Assembly (NCBI GenBank): GCA_021613535.1
Contig: CP075497.1
Coordinates: 11,532,001-11,596,000 of the forward strand
Source: Adineta vaga
Lineage: Eukaryota > Rotifera
DNA length: 64,000 bases
Direction: 5' to 3'
This document shows positions 63,813 to 64,000 of the stretch, piece by piece. Positions within the stretch are counted from its first letter, which is position 1. Each line of letters opens with the position of its first letter. The notes under the pieces are model-generated. The model searched no databases and was not told where the DNA came from. It was given only the letters and a program-made list of their open reading frames with translations. Both the position numbers and the translations under genes were made by a program.

Positions 63813-64000
63813 TTATATGAGAGAATGACGATGCTGATGATGGCCATTAGTCAAACGATTCGTCGTCGATGGCACCCGGGTATCGATTGTTCCATTCTCT
63901 CTTTCTTTCTTTCTCTCTCTCTCTTCTACCTGGTCATTAAATATTTCGGGCGGCAGATAAACGGCGACATTCTCAACACCCATGTCTTTATGATCTATTA
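63813..64000 (-). CDS. Possible C-terminal exon of a gene beyond the right edge (partial)
   Basis: On the minus strand a frame is open from the window edge to TAA at 63813-63815: IDHKDMGVENVAVYLPPEIF then NDQ, an Arg/Glu/Lys-rich stretch encoded by an AG tract, and TRVPSTTNRLTNGHHQHRHS. GC content rises sharply relative to the flank, and the first 23 residues look like a folded domain end. The family is not recognised; GTAGAA after NDQ could alternatively be a splice donor. Confidence 0.35.
   Translation of the reverse strand, partial: IDHKDMGVENVAVYLPPEIFNDQVEERERKKERENGTIDTRVPSTTNRLTNGHHQHRHSLI

Overview
This is a gene-dense, AT-rich animal nuclear window. Nearly all introns are about 50-60 bp with GT..AG ends, intergenic gaps are short, and genes lie on both strands. 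The gene set is metazoan: SWI/SNF SMARCC, ZEB-like zinc fingers, FGF, ORAI, a KChIP-type calcium-sensor relative, UBE2Q, ATG2, beta-1,4-galactosyltransferase. Together with an ammonium transporter, two Pmp3-type proteolipids and an intronless PhyH-like oxygenase, this suggests a small invertebrate, most likely a (bdelloid) rotifer. The species is an inference from style and content, not read directly. I saw no prokaryotic operon, CRISPR array, rRNA or convincing tRNA.

Layout. 1-668: 3' end of an unrecognised gene. 822-2538 (-): intact ammonium transporter, with a decayed copy at about 3530-3955. 4515-4967: small secreted Cys-rich protein. 5025-6541 (-): KRR1. 7052-7552 (-): ZEB-like zinc-finger end. 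8045-13340 (-): SMARCC. 15708-18604 (+): ABCB7. 18720-19637 (+): EEF1A lysine methyltransferase. 20051-20794 (+): MLF. 20969-21220 (-) and 22282-22569 (+): divergent Pmp3 pair. 23479-24395 (+): SH2 protein. 24601-25997 (-): CtIP/Sae2. 26197-26367 (-): SMIM30-like. 26887-27822 (+): CHMP3/Vps24. 28020-29589 (-): degenerate macro-domain-like protein. 29810-30313 (-): GNAT acetyltransferase. 30659-36358 (-): KChIP-like gene with a spread of candidate first exons. 38016-42647: two ORAI copies flanking an antisense PhyH-like gene. 44927-47364 (+): FGF. 47733-50996 (-): XPF/ERCC4. 51197-52668 (-): B4GALT. 53041-54521 (-): UBE2Q. 55177-63101 (+): ATG2. 63813-64000 (-): possible end of another gene.

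There is no operon logic. Functional themes that recur are endomembrane, lipid and autophagy work (ATG2, CHMP3), calcium signalling (ORAI pair next to the KChIP-like gene), DNA break and crosslink repair (CtIP, XPF), and mitochondrial Fe-S export (ABCB7). Most notable observations: both ORAI copies have acidic residues where the inner pore of animal ORAI is basic; the KChIP-like protein has lost calcium ligands in every EF-hand and has up to five phase-matched candidate first exons; three upstream regions carry an inverted CCAAT pair with 10-12 bp spacing; SMARCC has an apparent one-base frameshift.
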